Shown here: positions 63,355 through 64,000 of the stretch, piece by piece
Numbering within the stretch: the stretch's first letter is position 1
Layout: each line of letters opens with the position of its first letter
NCBI RefSeq assembly: GCF_003609995.1
Contig: NZ_AP018786.1
Location: forward strand, 2,056,001-2,120,000
Source: Sutterella megalosphaeroides
GTDB lineage: Bacteria > Pseudomonadota > Gammaproteobacteria > Burkholderiales > Burkholderiaceae_F
Direction of reading: 5' to 3'
Length of the DNA stretch: 64,000 nt
Position numbers and translations under genes: made by a program
Notes under the pieces: model-generated
What the model saw: only the letters and a program-made list of their open reading frames with translations
The model's database searches: none
What the model was told of the DNA's origin: nothing

Positions 63355-63881
63355 CAGATATCCTCCTGTTCTTCAACAGTCCGGAAAAAATCCCGAGCCC
63401 ATCGGATACGTACTCTTTCGTCATACCATTCCAGATCACGAAGTAGCGAAACATAATCCAGCTGCCCCGGGCATCTTGCTTGAATCAGACGAATTATGGG
63501 ACGCAACACCAAAAGCGCGTCATCAACTCCATCTGTGGCCAATAGACGACGAAATCGAGGATCCGATGGAGGTTCTTTATTTGAGCCATCTTTTTTTATT
63601 CGTTTTTTTACTGCTAGTTGAAGTACTTTTCCAAGAGATAAAGAACCGGAGCCAACATCTTTTTCAGATGCCAACATACTAGCAACTAAAGTATAGATCT
63701 TTCGTTTTCTGTTGTCTGTCAAATCGATCCAGGGAGAAAGATACATGTAAATACATGCCTCCTGTTCCTGGCTAGCTGCTCGTCGCAAGGCCGACCGAGC
63801 GCCGTTCGATCTTTTACAAAGCTCGATCATATTTTGAACAAAAGCAGCTGCACGATTACTTGAAGTGCTCTCTGATTTCAT
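63354..63881 (-). CDS. cse2: Cascade small subunit Cse2 (CasB)
   Basis: 175 residues, helical and basic, with GARSALRRAASQEQEACIYMYLSPW and FRRLLATDGVDDALLVLRPIIRL, typical of Cse2. Two copies stabilise the R-loop in Cascade. ATG 63881 overlaps the cse1 stop as ATGA and has AAGGATG upstream; a TTG 14 codons earlier lies within cse1. Confidence 0.93.
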   Translation of the reverse strand: MKSESTSSNRAAAFVQNMIELCKRSNGARSALRRAASQEQEACIYMYLSPWIDLTDNRKRKIYTLVASMLASEKDVGSGSLSLGKVLQLAVKKRIKKDGSNKEPPSDPRFRRLLATDGVDDALLVLRPIIRLIQARCPGQLDYVSLLRDLEWYDERVRIRWARDFFRTVEEQEDI

Positions 63882-64000
63882 TTCGCATCCTTTGTTTTCA
63901 AAAAAGGCCGATTTTTTGCCCAAGCCTCTAGCCTCTTAATACCAGGAATTTTTGGACACATTCGATCGAAAGATTTTCCAACTAATTCTCTTGTCTTTGC
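63878..64000 (-). CDS. cse1: Cascade large subunit Cse1 (CasA), C-terminal end only
   Basis: The last 40 codons of an ORF that enters from the right edge (AKTRELVGKSFDRMCPKIPG then IKRLEAWAKN and a basic end) and stops at the TGA overlapping the cse2 ATG. Assigned from position: cse1 precedes cse2 in every I-E operon. The short part carries no diagnostic motif. Confidence 0.75.
   Translation of the reverse strand, partial: AKTRELVGKSFDRMCPKIPGIKRLEAWAKNRPFLKTKDAK

Overview
The window is G+C-rich bacterial DNA with short intergenic gaps. It suggests a betaproteobacterium of the Burkholderiales, most like the anaerobic, non-sugar-fermenting gut Sutterellaceae. The evidence is the EarP/EF-P(Arg32) pair, a System I cytochrome c maturation operon, a Gram-negative porin, deca- and tetraheme cytochromes, a Tat-exported flavoprotein reductase, two DcuC-type carriers, and many peptide and amino-acid genes with almost no sugar genes. 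The assignment rests on gene content only.

Layout. 1-3.5 kb: ccmABCDEF on the minus strand, with ccmF cut by the window edge. 4-9.5 kb: a lipoprotein, uvrC, pgsA-earP (overlapping) and efp. 9.5-13.4 kb: a small accessory patch with an orphan HicB-like protein, a GHKL ATPase fused to a probable PD-(D/E)XK nuclease, a possible small transcription unit and a dCMP-type deaminase. 13.4-31.7 kb: an M20 amidohydrolase, a YgbA/NOSP protein, a cytosine-deaminase-like gene with pyrE behind a likely UTP-sensitive attenuator, a PotE-like carrier, a LuxR-type regulator, a polar amino-acid ABC transporter, a DcuC-like carrier with isoaspartyl dipeptidase, a LysE exporter, a hybrid histidine kinase, LD-carboxypeptidase and a TadA fusion. 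31.8-49.6 kb: a decaheme cytochrome, a porin, an amino-acid permease, a pseudouridine synthase, CopA with a C-terminal CopZ domain, a phosphoribosyltransferase, gpmI, abgA-marR, dcuC with an FNR-like box, and an EamA transporter behind a leader-peptide/terminator element. 49.7-58.4 kb: a second EamA transporter, then a signalling-plus-respiration block (RHH-like protein, sensor kinase, OmpR regulator, flavoprotein, tetraheme cytochrome) and a paralogous permease.

At 58.44 kb a tRNA-Ser(UGA) and its terminator mark an abrupt fall in G+C. From there to the end lies a type I-E CRISPR-Cas locus on the minus strand: cse1 (C-terminal end only), cse2, cas6e, cas7e, cas5e, a 17-repeat array, cas1 and cas2. 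The array sits between the interference and adaptation genes, and cas6e lies directly after cse2; both differ from the E. coli order.

How the genes work together. The Ccm proteins mature the periplasmic multiheme cytochromes, which would pass electrons to the flavoprotein reductase and other acceptors. The peptidases, DcuC-type carriers and amino-acid carriers would supply aspartate, fumarate and other amino acids as carbon and electron sources. The least ordinary items are the two transcription-attenuation-like leaders (16.0 and 48.5 kb), the internal CopZ start, the TadA fusion, the GHKL-nuclease protein and the arrangement of the CRISPR locus.
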